Positions 51,629 through 59,837 of a stretch of DNA of 64,000 nt are shown here, one piece after another; the stretch's first letter is position 1, and each line of letters begins with the position of its first letter. The notes under the pieces were generated by a model. That model ran no database searches, was not told the DNA's origin, and was given only the letters and a program-made list of their open reading frames with translations. Source of the stretch: Rhizobium viscosum. GTDB lineage: Bacteria > Pseudomonadota > Alphaproteobacteria > Rhizobiales > Rhizobiaceae. The stretch spans positions 1-64,000 of the forward strand of contig NZ_JADBEC010000003.1 in the NCBI RefSeq assembly GCF_014873945.1. The letters are read 5' to 3'. A program made the position numbers and the translations under genes.

Positions 51629-52162
51629 ATGATCAAATGCGTCGTTATTTCCGGCTGCTCGGGCGGCGGGAAATCCACATTGCTCGAAGAGCTCTCCCGG
51701 CGCGGTCACGCCACCGTCGAAGAGCCCGGACGCCGGATCGTGAGGGAGGAACTGGCCGGGCAGGGTGCTGCCTTGCCCTGGGTCGACCCGGCGGCCTTTG
51801 CCCGGCGGGCGATCGCGATGGCATGTGAGGATCGGAAGCTTGCGGAGATCCGGTCCGGATGGACGTTTTTCGATCGCGGCCTGATCGACGCCGCTTCTGC
51901 CCTGCAGGCCACGACCGGCGAGGCGATGCTGGAGACGTTGCGGGACCGGCATCGATATTACCAGACGGTGTTTCTGACCCCGCCCTGGCCGGAGGTCTAT
52001 GTCCACGATTCTGAGCGGCAGCATGGTTTTGAAGAGGCGGTTGCCGAATATGACCGGCTGACCAAGGCCTATCCCGAGATGGGCTATGAGGTCGTCATCC
52101 TGCCCAGGGTCGCTGTCGCAGCGCGCGCGGATTTTCTGTTGAGCCGGCTGCCGGACCTGTGA
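51629..52162 (+). CDS. AAA/P-loop ATPase (AAA_28-type)
   Basis: A 177-residue P-loop protein from ATG 51629: Walker A S-G-C-S-G-G-G-K-S-T (residues 9-18), then H-A-T-V-E-E-P-G-R-R-I-V-R-E-E as in the AAA_28 group of nucleotide kinase-like proteins, and a D-R-G-L-I-D-A motif. The C-terminal helix region includes R-H-R-Y-Y-Q-T-V-F-L-T-P-P-W-P-E-V. Predicted to phosphorylate or hydrolyse a small molecule; substrate unknown. It ends just upstream of the probable small RNA. Confidence 0.8.
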   Translation: MIKCVVISGCSGGGKSTLLEELSRRGHATVEEPGRRIVREELAGQGAALPWVDPAAFARRAIAMACEDRKLAEIRSGWTFFDRGLIDAASALQATTGEAMLETLRDRHRYYQTVFLTPPWPEVYVHDSERQHGFEEAVAEYDRLTKAYPEMGYEVVILPRVAVAARADFLLSRLPDL

Positions 52163-52169
52163 TTTTTCA

Positions 52170-52194
52170 GGAACCAAGCTCGACCCGGCTCGTT
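52170..52194 (+). promoter_or_regulatory. EcfG-type general stress promoter of a probable small RNA
   Basis: GGAAC (52170-52174), 16 bases, CGTT (52191-52194). Perfect consensus, 8 bases after the stop of the ATPase gene. The expected start of transcription, 7-10 bases after CGTT, is about 52202-52204. No protein gene on this strand follows before a strong terminator. Confidence 0.7.
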
Positions 52195-52201
52195 CCTTAT
52201 C

Positions 52202-52311
52202 CAACGCGGCAGCCTTGTTCCCCCACTCAAAGGCCCATCGTTCCCAGCGATCGCTGCGTTGACTCCTGCAAATGAAACCCTCGGCTCCACTCTCGGACCG
52301 AGGGTTCTTTT
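52202..52311 (+). ncRNA. probable general-stress small RNA, GsrN-like architecture
   Basis: About 110 bases between the EcfG-type promoter and a terminator. No open frame of useful length. At the 5' end CAAC and GCAGC (52202-52213) pair with GCTGC and GTTG (52253-52261), closing a hairpin whose loop is C-rich (GTTCCCCCAC at 52218-52226 and GTTCCCA at 52240-52246). At the 3' end AACCCTCGG (52276-52284) pairs with CCGAGGGTT (52298-52306) before CTTTTA. Promoter class, C-rich 5' loop, 3' terminator and size match those of GsrN of Caulobacter. There is no evidence yet that it is the homologue. Confidence 0.55.
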
Positions 52312-52337
52312 ATCCGGACCTAAATCAGGTTCCGGGA

Positions 52338-52961
52338 TTATCCGCCTTCCGACGAAGCTCTGAGATAGCCGAGCACGGCGCGTCTGACGCGCAGCGCCAA
52401 GCCGTCCCGGTCTTCTTCCCCATGCTCGCCGGCGGCATCGATCATGCCCTTGATGATTGCCACTACATCGCGTGCTGCGATATCGGTATCGGGCTGCGGC
52501 GGCATGTCCGGTCGCGCCAGCGTATTGCGGGTGAGTTCCAGGAAGCGGTGCTTGACCCGATCGGTTTCCGCATCGAGCGGCAGGCGCGCCTCCTCGTAAT
52601 CGAGCAGGCGGGCAAGGGCAGGGCGTTCAAGCTGCTGGCGGACGCAGGGGTCGATCAGGGCGGAGAGCGCCTCTTCGCCCGTCTGTTGGCCGGCAGCGCT
52701 TTCTGCGTCTCCAATGAGTGACATGGTCTGCCGAAGGATCAGCGCGCCGATCAGCGCATCCTTGCGCGGGAAATACTGGTAGAGCGAGCCGATACTGACG
52801 CCAGCCTTTTCCGCGACCGCATTGGTGGAAAAACCCTCATGGCCGCGTTCCTCCAGAATGCGAGCCGCGGCCTCGACGATCACGCTGACCGTCGCAAGCG
52901 AGCGGGCCTGTCTGGGCGCTTTTCTGGGCGAGGATCGGCTCTTGTAAGGGCTTTCGGACAT
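52338..52961 (-). CDS. TetR family transcriptional regulator
   Basis: A 207-residue TetR protein from ATG 52961: the helix-turn-helix is A-A-A-R-I-L-E-E-R-G-H-E-G-F-S-T-N-A-V-A-E-K-A-G-V-S-I-G-S-L-Y-Q-Y-F-P-R-K-D-A-L, complete and typical. It is divergent from an SDR gene. The gap holds palindromes at 53081-53094 (CACCGG-ga-CCGGTG) and AGCGATCGCT near 53040. It probably represses the SDR gene and itself. Confidence 0.92.
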   Translation of the reverse strand: MSESPYKSRSSPRKAPRQARSLATVSVIVEAAARILEERGHEGFSTNAVAEKAGVSIGSLYQYFPRKDALIGALILRQTMSLIGDAESAAGQQTGEEALSALIDPCVRQQLERPALARLLDYEEARLPLDAETDRVKHRFLELTRNTLARPDMPPQPDTDIAARDVVAIIKGMIDAAGEHGEEDRDGLALRVRRAVLGYLRASSEGG

Positions 52962-53080
52962 TGCTGGGAACGGGCCTTGAAATGCGAGTAGCAAGAAAGC
53001 GAGTTATCGCTCACTTTAGGCACGTCAAATCAAGCGCACAAGCGATCGCTCAGCAGAGGGATTTGGAGACCCGAACGCAT

Positions 53081-53094
53081 CACCGGGACCGGTG
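53081..53094. promoter_or_regulatory. CACCGG-N2-CCGGTG palindrome in the TetR/SDR gap
   Basis: A perfect inverted repeat, 62 bases upstream of the SDR start. A weaker version (ACCG-ggaa-CGGT) is kept in the duplicated leader at 54694-54705, so it probably matters to regulation, most simply as the TetR operator. Confidence 0.5.
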
Positions 53095-53155
53095 ACGCGC
53101 GTGTCCCTTGCTGTGCCTGCGATCGATCGCGTCGGAACAGAACGGAGAATTATAC

Positions 53156-53893
53156 ATGTCAAACGAGATCAAGACCGCCATCGTCACCGGCGCATCCAGG
53201 GGCATCGGCGCGGCGATTGCCAGACGGCTCGCAGCCGATGGTTTCCAGACCATCGTCAATTATGCGGCAGGCTCTACGCAGGCAGAAGAAGTGGTTGCCG
53301 CCATCACGGCGGCCGGCGGCCGGGCGCTTGCGCTTGGCGCCGATGTCTCCAGCCCGCAGGCAGTTGCCGAGCTCTTCGAGCACACCGAAGCAGAATTCGG
53401 AACCGTCGACGTGCTCGTCAACAATGCCGGCGTCACCACCTTTGGCCCGCTTTCAGAGGTGAGCGACGAAGACTATCAGCGCCTCGTCGCCGTCAACCTC
53501 ACCGGTAGCTTCAACGGCATGCGCGAGGCCGCAACACGCCTTCGCGAGGGCGGCCGCATCATCAATCTTTCCACGAGCATCATCGGCCATTATTCGCCGG
53601 GCAATGCCGTCTACACCGCGACCAAGGCGGCGGTGGAAGCGATGACGCACATCCTTGCAAAGGAGCTCGGCTCCCGCCGCATCACCGTCAATGCAGTGGC
53701 GCCCGGGCCGGTCGCAACCGAACTGCTGCTTTCCGGCCGCTCGCCGGAGGTCATCCAGCGTCTGACCAGCGAAATCCCCCTCGGCCGCCTCGGCCAGCCG
53801 GAGGATATCGCCCGGATCGTGTCGTTTCTGGCGAGTGCGGAAAGCGGCTGGGTCAATGGGCAGGTGATCAGGGCGAATGGCGGGCGGAACTGA
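53156..53893 (+). CDS. short-chain dehydrogenase/reductase, FabG-like
   Basis: A 245-residue classical SDR: T-G-A-S-R-G-I-G at the cofactor loop (residues 12-19), N-N-A-G-V, the Ser-Tyr-Lys triad (S-T-S-I-I and Y-T-A-T-K) and the P-G-P-V-A-T-E segment. ATG 53156 is preceded by ACGGAGAA. NAD(P)H-dependent; substrate unknown. It lies divergent from tetR and its leader plus first codons are duplicated at 54694-54806. Confidence 0.92.
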   Translation: MSNEIKTAIVTGASRGIGAAIARRLAADGFQTIVNYAAGSTQAEEVVAAITAAGGRALALGADVSSPQAVAELFEHTEAEFGTVDVLVNNAGVTTFGPLSEVSDEDYQRLVAVNLTGSFNGMREAATRLREGGRIINLSTSIIGHYSPGNAVYTATKAAVEAMTHILAKELGSRRITVNAVAPGPVATELLLSGRSPEVIQRLTSEIPLGRLGQPEDIARIVSFLASAESGWVNGQVIRANGGRN

Positions 53894-53899
53894 TGGAAG

Positions 53900-54496
53900 C
53901 TAGGCCTTTCCGGAGCGCGCCATTTCGGCGCGCATCCAGCTCGAATCTCCCCAGGTCGACAGCCAGATCATGAGATCGGTCAGCGCGCCGATGACGGGCA
54001 GAAGCAGGGCGTGGCTGATCCCGCGCGCTGTCTGCTTTTCCTCGGCTTCGCGCAGATGCGCCAGTTCCTCATCCTGAATTGAGGCGATGAGGGCGTGAAG
54101 CTCCTGATCTCTGCCTTCAAGGAAGGCCAGTTGATCTTCCAGATGGCGATGGACCGTGCTTTCCACCGCCTCGGTGCAGATCCACACCATGTTGCGGCCC
54201 CCAAGTGCCGTCAGGAAACCGAGCACGAAGCCGCCGAGGCTCCAGAAAGCCATTACACGGCAGGGTCTGGCGCTTCTTGCGGGCATAGCCTCGTGAAACA
54301 ATCGGCAATGCCGGATCTCATCCTCCCGCATGTCATGAAGCGCCGGCACGATATCCGGAAAGAGCAGCCGCGCCATGGCGATCTGCGCCCCATAGATACG
54401 GATAGCGCCGAATTCGCCAGCGTGATTGACCTTGAGAATACGCCTCGTGGTGACGGCGGCATCGCGTTTGCCGACGATATCGGGCAGATTATCCAT
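53900..54496 (-). CDS. COQ7-family demethoxyubiquinone hydroxylase
   Basis: A 198-residue diiron hydroxylase. Motifs: N-H-A-G-E-F-G-A (first Glu), E-D-E-I-R-H-C (E-x-x-H) and E-A-V-E-S-T-V, then Q-D-E-E-L-A-H-L (E-x-x-H). Together these give the six ligands of the COQ7 diiron site. It hydroxylates a ubiquinone precursor at the inner membrane. The gene is convergent with the SDR gene, 6 bases apart. Confidence 0.88.
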   Translation of the reverse strand: MDNLPDIVGKRDAAVTTRRILKVNHAGEFGAIRIYGAQIAMARLLFPDIVPALHDMREDEIRHCRLFHEAMPARSARPCRVMAFWSLGGFVLGFLTALGGRNMVWICTEAVESTVHRHLEDQLAFLEGRDQELHALIASIQDEELAHLREAEEKQTARGISHALLLPVIGALTDLMIWLSTWGDSSWMRAEMARSGKA

Positions 54497-54693
54497 GATT
54501 CATGCGGCCCCAGCCTCCCTATTTGCAATAGTCAATACGACTGTTGCGATCGTCAATGGCTGGGGCACGCACGATGAGGCGTATTTCTGGCCCCATCTGC
54601 GGGTTCTCTGCCACCAGCTTATTTCGTCTTCGTTGCCGCCGGCAAAGCGTCGATGCCCGGCAGCACAGCGAGGTTTGCACTCTTGGACGCGTT

Positions 54694-54806
54694 ACCGGGA
54701 ACGGTGACGCGCATGCGCCTTGCTGTGCCTGCGATGCCTGAGCCGGAACAGAACGGAGAATTACAGATGTCAAACGAGACCAAGACAACTATCGTCATCA
54801 TCCCGT
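54694..54806 (+). pseudogene. duplicated leader and first codons of the SDR gene (remnant)
   Basis: This stretch repeats 53085-53190: the ACCG/CGGT palindrome, the leader CTTGCTGTGCCTGCGAT, the GGAACAGAACGGAGAATTA ribosome-binding region and then ATG TCA AAC GAG ACC AAG, coding M-S-N-E-T-K-T-T-I-V. Identity is about 80% by eye. The reading frame then ends inside the 3' end of the opposite phosphotransferase gene, so it is a broken copy. A second SDR gene may once have followed. Confidence 0.8.
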
Positions 54807-55517
54807 GGGCAGGCTATAGCCGGTCGGGCTCAACTGCTCGAGCACATTGAGAACCGTCCAGTCGGCAGCAGCAGCCGCCCATTCCGCCATGTCCGCTTTG
54901 CCCTGCACACGTCCCGCGGTCGCCAGCGTCGTCTGTCGCGCAAGCGCATGAATAGCGATCCTACAGACGGTACAGCTTGCCAATCCATAGGCTTGCGCTA
55001 CTACCTCCAACCGCCGGATCTGTTCGTCGCCCGTATAGTCGTCGTTTCCAAGGTCGAGCCAGACAAAGGCGAAATAACCGAGATCCCAGAGGCGCAGGCC
55101 CGGAGCGAGCGTGTCGAAATCGATCATGCCGCACGGCAGGTGATCGCGGAACACGGCGTTCGGCGGACCCCAGTCGTTGTGGCACATGACTTCCGCGCCC
55201 ATGTCCCGGACGAGCGGAAAATCCGATGTCGCGTCGTGGAAACGTCTAAGGAGGCGAACAGCGGCTGCAAGCTGAGCATCATCGAAGTGGCCGAGATCGT
55301 CAGGCACATAACCGGGAATAAAACTCAGCACTTCGCGCTGCTGGTCGTCCACGCCCAGAAAGCGTGGGACGGCATCAAAGCCACGCTCTTCAAGGTGAAG
55401 GAGAAGATTATGCACATGCGTCCGGTCCCTCGTGACCGGGCGCCTGACCGTATCCCCAACCCGGACCACGCCGGCGGTAATGCGACCGCCGGTCAACGGC
55501 GTTTCTTCTGTGCTCAT
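54798..55517 (-). CDS. phosphotransferase (aminoglycoside phosphotransferase family)
   Basis: A 239-residue APH-type kinase. Marks: R-F-L-G-V-D-D-Q, the catalytic loop V-M-C-H-N-D-W-G-P-P-N-A-V-F (H-x-D-x-x-x-x-N) and M-I-D-F-D-T-L-A-P-G-L-R-L-W-D-L-G-Y (D-F-D metal site). The N-lobe is short. Such enzymes phosphorylate small molecules, most not antibiotics. It overlaps the SDR remnant on the other strand. Confidence 0.85.
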   Translation of the reverse strand: MSTEETPLTGGRITAGVVRVGDTVRRPVTRDRTHVHNLLLHLEERGFDAVPRFLGVDDQQREVLSFIPGYVPDDLGHFDDAQLAAAVRLLRRFHDATSDFPLVRDMGAEVMCHNDWGPPNAVFRDHLPCGMIDFDTLAPGLRLWDLGYFAFVWLDLGNDDYTGDEQIRRLEVVAQAYGLASCTVCRIAIHALARQTTLATAGRVQGKADMAEWAAAAADWTVLNVLEQLSPTGYSLPTG

Positions 55518-55701
55518 CCGACGAGACTAACCGCAATCTACAAAAGGAGGAATGGTTGGTTTGCTGAGCATGGCGCGGTCCCTCCCGAAGCTTGACACGA
55601 AAAACGACGGCGCGCATAAAAATCACATGGGGTTGCGATCACCCCACGAGGCGACATGCCGAAGAATCGCGTCCATGAAACCGAACAACGGAGGACGCGT
55701 C

Positions 55702-56517
55702 ATGCCTTCATTTCTCGAAATATCTTCAGACAAACTTACCCGTATCATCGGCGTACCGAATGCGCCTGTCGTCGTCGACGTGCGCACCGATGAGGATTTT
55801 GCCCGCGATCCGCGGCTGGTGCCGGGTTCGATCCGTAAATCCCATACGGATGTCACCGAATGGGCGGCAGGCTTTGCCGGGCCGGTGGTCGTCGTCTGCC
55901 AGGCGGGCGGCAAGCTCAGCCATGGGGTCGCCGCCCATATCAGGCATGCCGGAGGTACCGCCGAAGTGCTGGAAGGCGGCTTCGAGGCCTGGATAGGTTC
56001 GGGCGGCGCGGCTGTGCCCGTCGACAGGCTGCCGCCGCGCGACCGGCAGGGACGGACCGTCTGGGTCACGCGTGCGCGTCCGAAGATCGACCGTATCGCC
56101 TGTCCGTGGCTCATCCGGCGTTTCGTCGATCCCTCGGCGGTCTTTCTCTTCGTGCCGACATCAGACGTCTCCCTGGTTGCCGACCGCTTCGGCGCCATGC
56201 CGTTCGATATCGAGGAGGTCTTCTGGAGCCATCGCGGCGAGCTCTGCACCTTCGATGTGATGGTCGCGGAATTCGGCCTTGCTTCGGGGCCGATGTCGAG
56301 GCTCGCAACGATCGTTCGCGGCGCCGATACCGCCCGGCCGGATCTTGCCCCCGAAGTCGCCGGGCTGCTCGCCGCCTCGCTCGGCCTGTCGCGCATGTTC
56401 GTCGACGATCTCAAGCAGCTGGATGCCGGCATGCTGCTCTATGATGCCTTCTACCGTTGGTGCCGCGATGCCACGGACGAAACGCACAACTGGCCTTCCG
56501 CAAAAAAGGGAGGCTGA
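55702..56517 (+). CDS. chrB: rhodanese-ChrB fusion, chromate resistance
   Basis: A 271-residue fusion. Residues about 8-105 are a rhodanese domain: V-V-D-V-R-T-D-E-D-F and the active loop V-C-Q-A-G-G-K-L-S (catalytic Cys near 74). Residues 115-265 are the ChrB C-terminal domain with V-T-R-A-R-P-K-I-D-R-I-A-C-P-W-L-I-R-R-F-V-D, the diagnostic block. ATG 55702 is preceded by CGGAGG. It lies 1 base before chrA and probably regulates it or supports chromate efflux. Confidence 0.88.
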   Translation: MPSFLEISSDKLTRIIGVPNAPVVVDVRTDEDFARDPRLVPGSIRKSHTDVTEWAAGFAGPVVVVCQAGGKLSHGVAAHIRHAGGTAEVLEGGFEAWIGSGGAAVPVDRLPPRDRQGRTVWVTRARPKIDRIACPWLIRRFVDPSAVFLFVPTSDVSLVADRFGAMPFDIEEVFWSHRGELCTFDVMVAEFGLASGPMSRLATIVRGADTARPDLAPEVAGLLAASLGLSRMFVDDLKQLDAGMLLYDAFYRWCRDATDETHNWPSAKKGG

Positions 56518-56518
56518 C

Positions 56519-57916
56519 ATGAGCAGCGCGGTCACCGATGCGACGCCCGACACCGGGGCGTCGCCAAACCCGCATGGGGTCACCTTCGGCGAAGCCTTTC
56601 GCGTCTGGCTGCGGGTCGCGGCCCTCAGCTTCGGCGGACCGGCCGGGCAGATCGCCGTCATGCACCGCATCGTCGTCGATGAGAAGAGGTGGATCGGCGA
56701 GCAGCGTTTCCTGCATGCGCTGAATTATTGCATGCTGCTTCCAGGACCCGAGGCGCAGCAGCTTGCCATCTATATCGGCTGGCTGATGCATCGGACCGCC
56801 GGCGGTCTGGTCGCCGGCATCCTGTTCGTGCTTCCGGGCTTCCTGTCCATCCTGGCGCTCAGCTACCTCTACGTGACCCTCGGCAGTGTCCATGCCGTCG
56901 AAGGGCTGTTCTTCGGCCTGAAGGCGGCAGTGCTTGCCGTCGTCATTCAGGCGGTGGTCAGGGTCGGCGGCCGCGCGCTGAAGAACAGGGCGATGATCGG
57001 GATAGCGGCAGCCGCTTTCCTGGCAATCTTCGTGTTCCATGTGCCTTTTCCGGTCATCATCCTCGCAGCCGCCATCATCGGCTTTTTGGGTTCGAAGTCG
57101 GGTTCCCGCCTGTTCCAGGGTGGTGGCGGGCACAAGGCGGCGGGCGGCGCTGACCTCTCCGACGCGCATGCACTGCTCGGGGAAGAAATACCGGATCATG
57201 CACGGCCGAACCTCCGCTGGTCGCTGAAGATCTCGGCAGTGCTGCTGGTGCTCTGGCTGCTGCCGCTGTTGTTACTCTATTTCTTCCTCGGGCCTGACGA
57301 TATCTTCACGCAGATCGGCGTGTTCTTCAGCAAGATGGCGCTGGTGACTTTCGGCGGCGCCTACGCCGTGCTCGCCTATGTCGCCCAGGAGGCCGTCCAG
57401 CACTTTGGATGGCTGAAGCCCACCGAGATGCTCGATGGCCTGGGCATGGCGGAAACGACGCCCGGCCCGCTGATCATGGTTCTCCAGTTCGTCGGTTTCA
57501 TGGGGGCCTATCGCGATCCCGGCAGTCTCGGTCCGATGACGGCCGCCACGCTCGCCGCCATCCTGACGACGTGGGTGACCTTCGTTCCCTGCTTTCTCTG
57601 GATCTTCCTCGGTGCACCCTTCATCGAAAAGCTGCGCGGCAATACCGCGCTGGCCGGCGCGATGTCGGCCATTACGGCGGCCGTGGTCGGCGTTATCCTC
57701 AATCTCGCGATCTGGTTCGGCCTGCACTTCCTGTTCAGGAGTGCGGAGGTGCACAGCCTTGGACCTTTCTCGATCGAGCTGCCTGTCTGGACGTCGCTGT
57801 CGGTGCCGTCACTGCTGTTGAGCCTTGCGGCAGCGATCGCGATCTTCCGGTTCAAGCTGGCGGTCATTCCGGTGCTACTCGGCTGCGCGGTCGCCGGGAT
57901 GGTCTGGCCGGTCTGA
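56519..57916 (+). CDS. chrA: chromate transporter ChrA (CHR family)
   Basis: A 465-residue membrane protein with two homologous CHR domains (about residues 15-190 and 235-460). The N-terminal F-R-V-W-L-R-V-A-A-L-S-F-G-G-P-A-G-Q-I-A and P-G-P-E-A-Q-Q-L-A repeat as K-M-A-L-V-T-F-G-G-A-Y-A-V-L and T-T-P-G-P-L-I-M. It exports chromate at the inner membrane. It begins 1 base after chrB and both form an operon. Confidence 0.92.
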   Translation: MSSAVTDATPDTGASPNPHGVTFGEAFRVWLRVAALSFGGPAGQIAVMHRIVVDEKRWIGEQRFLHALNYCMLLPGPEAQQLAIYIGWLMHRTAGGLVAGILFVLPGFLSILALSYLYVTLGSVHAVEGLFFGLKAAVLAVVIQAVVRVGGRALKNRAMIGIAAAAFLAIFVFHVPFPVIILAAAIIGFLGSKSGSRLFQGGGGHKAAGGADLSDAHALLGEEIPDHARPNLRWSLKISAVLLVLWLLPLLLLYFFLGPDDIFTQIGVFFSKMALVTFGGAYAVLAYVAQEAVQHFGWLKPTEMLDGLGMAETTPGPLIMVLQFVGFMGAYRDPGSLGPMTAATLAAILTTWVTFVPCFLWIFLGAPFIEKLRGNTALAGAMSAITAAVVGVILNLAIWFGLHFLFRSAEVHSLGPFSIELPVWTSLSVPSLLLSLAAAIAIFRFKLAVIPVLLGCAVAGMVWPV

Positions 57917-58033
57917 GGCATCGCCGGCTTGGCGGGCCGCATCATCGGAAGAACCGATGGCGCCTTCGGTTTCTTCCGTTTTTCTTTCGGCCCGGTGCAA
58001 GGCATCTGCTCTCCAGCCAAGAAGGAGATGCAG

Positions 58034-58771
58034 ATGACGGTTACAAGGATCGAAGGCGCGGACATCATCGTTATCGGCGGCAGTTCCGGCATGGGGCTGG
58101 CGCTGGCGCGGCGGCTGCTGGCCGAGGGTGCGCGGGTGACGATCGCCGGGCGCAGCGCAGAGAGGCTTGAGACGGCGCGGCAGGAACTCGGCGATCTAGC
58201 TGATCTTAGGGCCGCCGTCCTCGATCTTACGCGGGAGGAGGAGATAGCGGCCTTCTTCCGCGATTGCGGGCCGGTCGATCATATCGTCAGCACGGCGGCG
58301 GATATCGAGGGAGCTTACCAGCTTCTGCCGGATCTGCAGCTTGCAGCGGCGCAGCGCGTGGTCGAGAGCAAGTTCTATGGGCCGCTGTTGCTTGCCAAAT
58401 ATGGCGCGCCGCGCCTGCCGCTGTCTGGCTCGATCACCTATACGTCAGGTGTCGCGGCCTATCGGCCGGCGGCGCGCGGTTCGGTCGTTGCGGCCGTCAA
58501 TGCGGCGCTGGAAGGGCTGGTAAGGGCGCTTGCGGTGGAGCTGGCGCCTCTGCGCATCAACGCGGTATCGCCGGGATGGGTGGATACGCCGATCTGGAAT
58601 TTCGTTGCCGGCGATGCCAAGCAGGCGACGCTGGAAGCCATGGCGAAGCGCCTGCCGGCGGGCCGCGTCGGCCGAGCCGAGGATATTGCCGATGCGATCC
58701 GCTTCCTGATCGGCAACGGATTTACGACAGGCACTATCCTGCACGTCGAAGGCGGGCATCGGCTGGTCTGA
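58034..58771 (+). CDS. short-chain dehydrogenase-like protein, catalytic Tyr/Lys not evident
   Basis: A 245-residue SDR; AAGGAG is 7 bases before ATG 58034, better than 58028. The cofactor loop is G-G-S-S-G-M-G (about residues 15-21). In the active-site region I-T-Y-T-S-G-V-A-A-Y-R-P-A-A-R-G, the Tyr-x3-Lys pattern becomes Tyr-x-x-x-Ala, so the usual Lys is missing; it may be a binding protein or a variant enzyme. The 3' end overlaps the opposite LysR gene by 38 bases. Confidence 0.8.
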   Translation: MTVTRIEGADIIVIGGSSGMGLALARRLLAEGARVTIAGRSAERLETARQELGDLADLRAAVLDLTREEEIAAFFRDCGPVDHIVSTAADIEGAYQLLPDLQLAAAQRVVESKFYGPLLLAKYGAPRLPLSGSITYTSGVAAYRPAARGSVVAAVNAALEGLVRALAVELAPLRINAVSPGWVDTPIWNFVAGDAKQATLEAMAKRLPAGRVGRAEDIADAIRFLIGNGFTTGTILHVEGGHRLV

Positions 58772-59657
58772 CCGGCCTCAGGCCCTCGCTCGCCGAAGCG
58801 AGCAACAGGGAAAGCGCCGGCGGCTGCACCCGCCGGCGCCGCCACAGCATGATCAGCGAGGCGGTGGGCGTGTCACCCGGCCAGGGAAGTTCCACGACAT
58901 CGCCCCGCTCGACAGCTGGATTGACGGCGAGATGCGGTACAAGGCCGTAACCGGCGCAGGACGCAACGAGGCGGATAATCGTCTGGATGCTGTCAGCCTG
59001 GGTGACGATATCAGGTGCGGCAATGCCCGCGTCGGCGAAGGCGGTGTCGAAGATACGGCGGTAGACGCAGCCGGTTTCAGTGGCGATGAAGGGTAGCCGG
59101 CTCAAGTCTTCGAGGTTCTGGGGCGGCACCGCTCGGGCATTGCTGCCCGCAATCAGCACCAGCGGCTCCCGCGAGACGAGGCGGGTGATGAACCGATCGT
59201 CCTGTTCTCCACGATCGAAGGTGAAGGCGATGTCGATCGAGCTGTCTTCCAGCCGGCGCTGCAATTCACCGCTGCCTGCGATCTTCAGCGTCAGGCCGAT
59301 ATCGGAATGCGTCCGGCGAAAACGCGACAGGAAGGCGGCGAGCTTTTCCGCGGCGATGGTTTCGAGCGTGCCGATTGCAAGGGATTGTGTTCCGAGGCCG
59401 GCCGCTGCACGCGTTGCCGCTTTTGCCTCGTCGTTCAGCGCAAGGATCTCCTCGGCATAGACCTTAAGCGTGTCACCAGCCGGTGTCAGGGTCACACCCT
59501 GCCGGGAGCGCTCGAAAAGTTGGACGCCCAATTCCTCTTCGAGTGCCTGCATCTGGTCGCTAAGGCTCGACTGGGCGAGGTTCGCCTCGCTGGCGGCACG
59601 GGTGAAATTGCCGTGCCTTGCGACCGCAAGGAAGGTTTTCAATTGTCGTGGGTTCAT
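58734..59657 (-). CDS. LysR family transcriptional regulator
   Basis: A 307-residue LysR protein from ATG 59657: helix-turn-helix F-T-R-A-A-S-E-A-N-L-A-Q-S-S-L-S-D-Q-M-Q-A-L-E, and an effector domain about 90-290. A Pro/Arg-rich tail ends the protein. It is convergent with, and 38 bases overlapping, the SDR-like gene. It is divergent from a cyclase-like gene at 59838, which may be its target. Confidence 0.9.
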   Translation of the reverse strand: MNPRQLKTFLAVARHGNFTRAASEANLAQSSLSDQMQALEEELGVQLFERSRQGVTLTPAGDTLKVYAEEILALNDEAKAATRAAAGLGTQSLAIGTLETIAAEKLAAFLSRFRRTHSDIGLTLKIAGSGELQRRLEDSSIDIAFTFDRGEQDDRFITRLVSREPLVLIAGSNARAVPPQNLEDLSRLPFIATETGCVYRRIFDTAFADAGIAAPDIVTQADSIQTIIRLVASCAGYGLVPHLAVNPAVERGDVVELPWPGDTPTASLIMLWRRRRVQPPALSLLLASASEGLRPVRPADARLRRAG

Positions 59658-59837
59658 CTCAGGCTCCGCGCTCCATGGCAAGGACGGGCGCTTCCTGCCT
59701 ATATCAGGCGGCGGAGTGCAGAGGGAGTCTTTCCGCTTGGCCGTCGCCACTTCTGCACCGAGCCTTGCAATATTGACGGTAGACGCATGCTTGGCCAAAC
59801 TGCGCTCCGTATTTGCAAGCGACAGGGAGCCTTGCCG

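Noticed and set aside
53136..53160. GGAACAGAACGG in the SDR leader as an EcfG promoter
   Set aside because: GGAAC is present, but no CGTT or paired TT occurs 16-19 bases downstream, and the segment overlaps the ribosome-binding site. The same is true for the copy near 54750.
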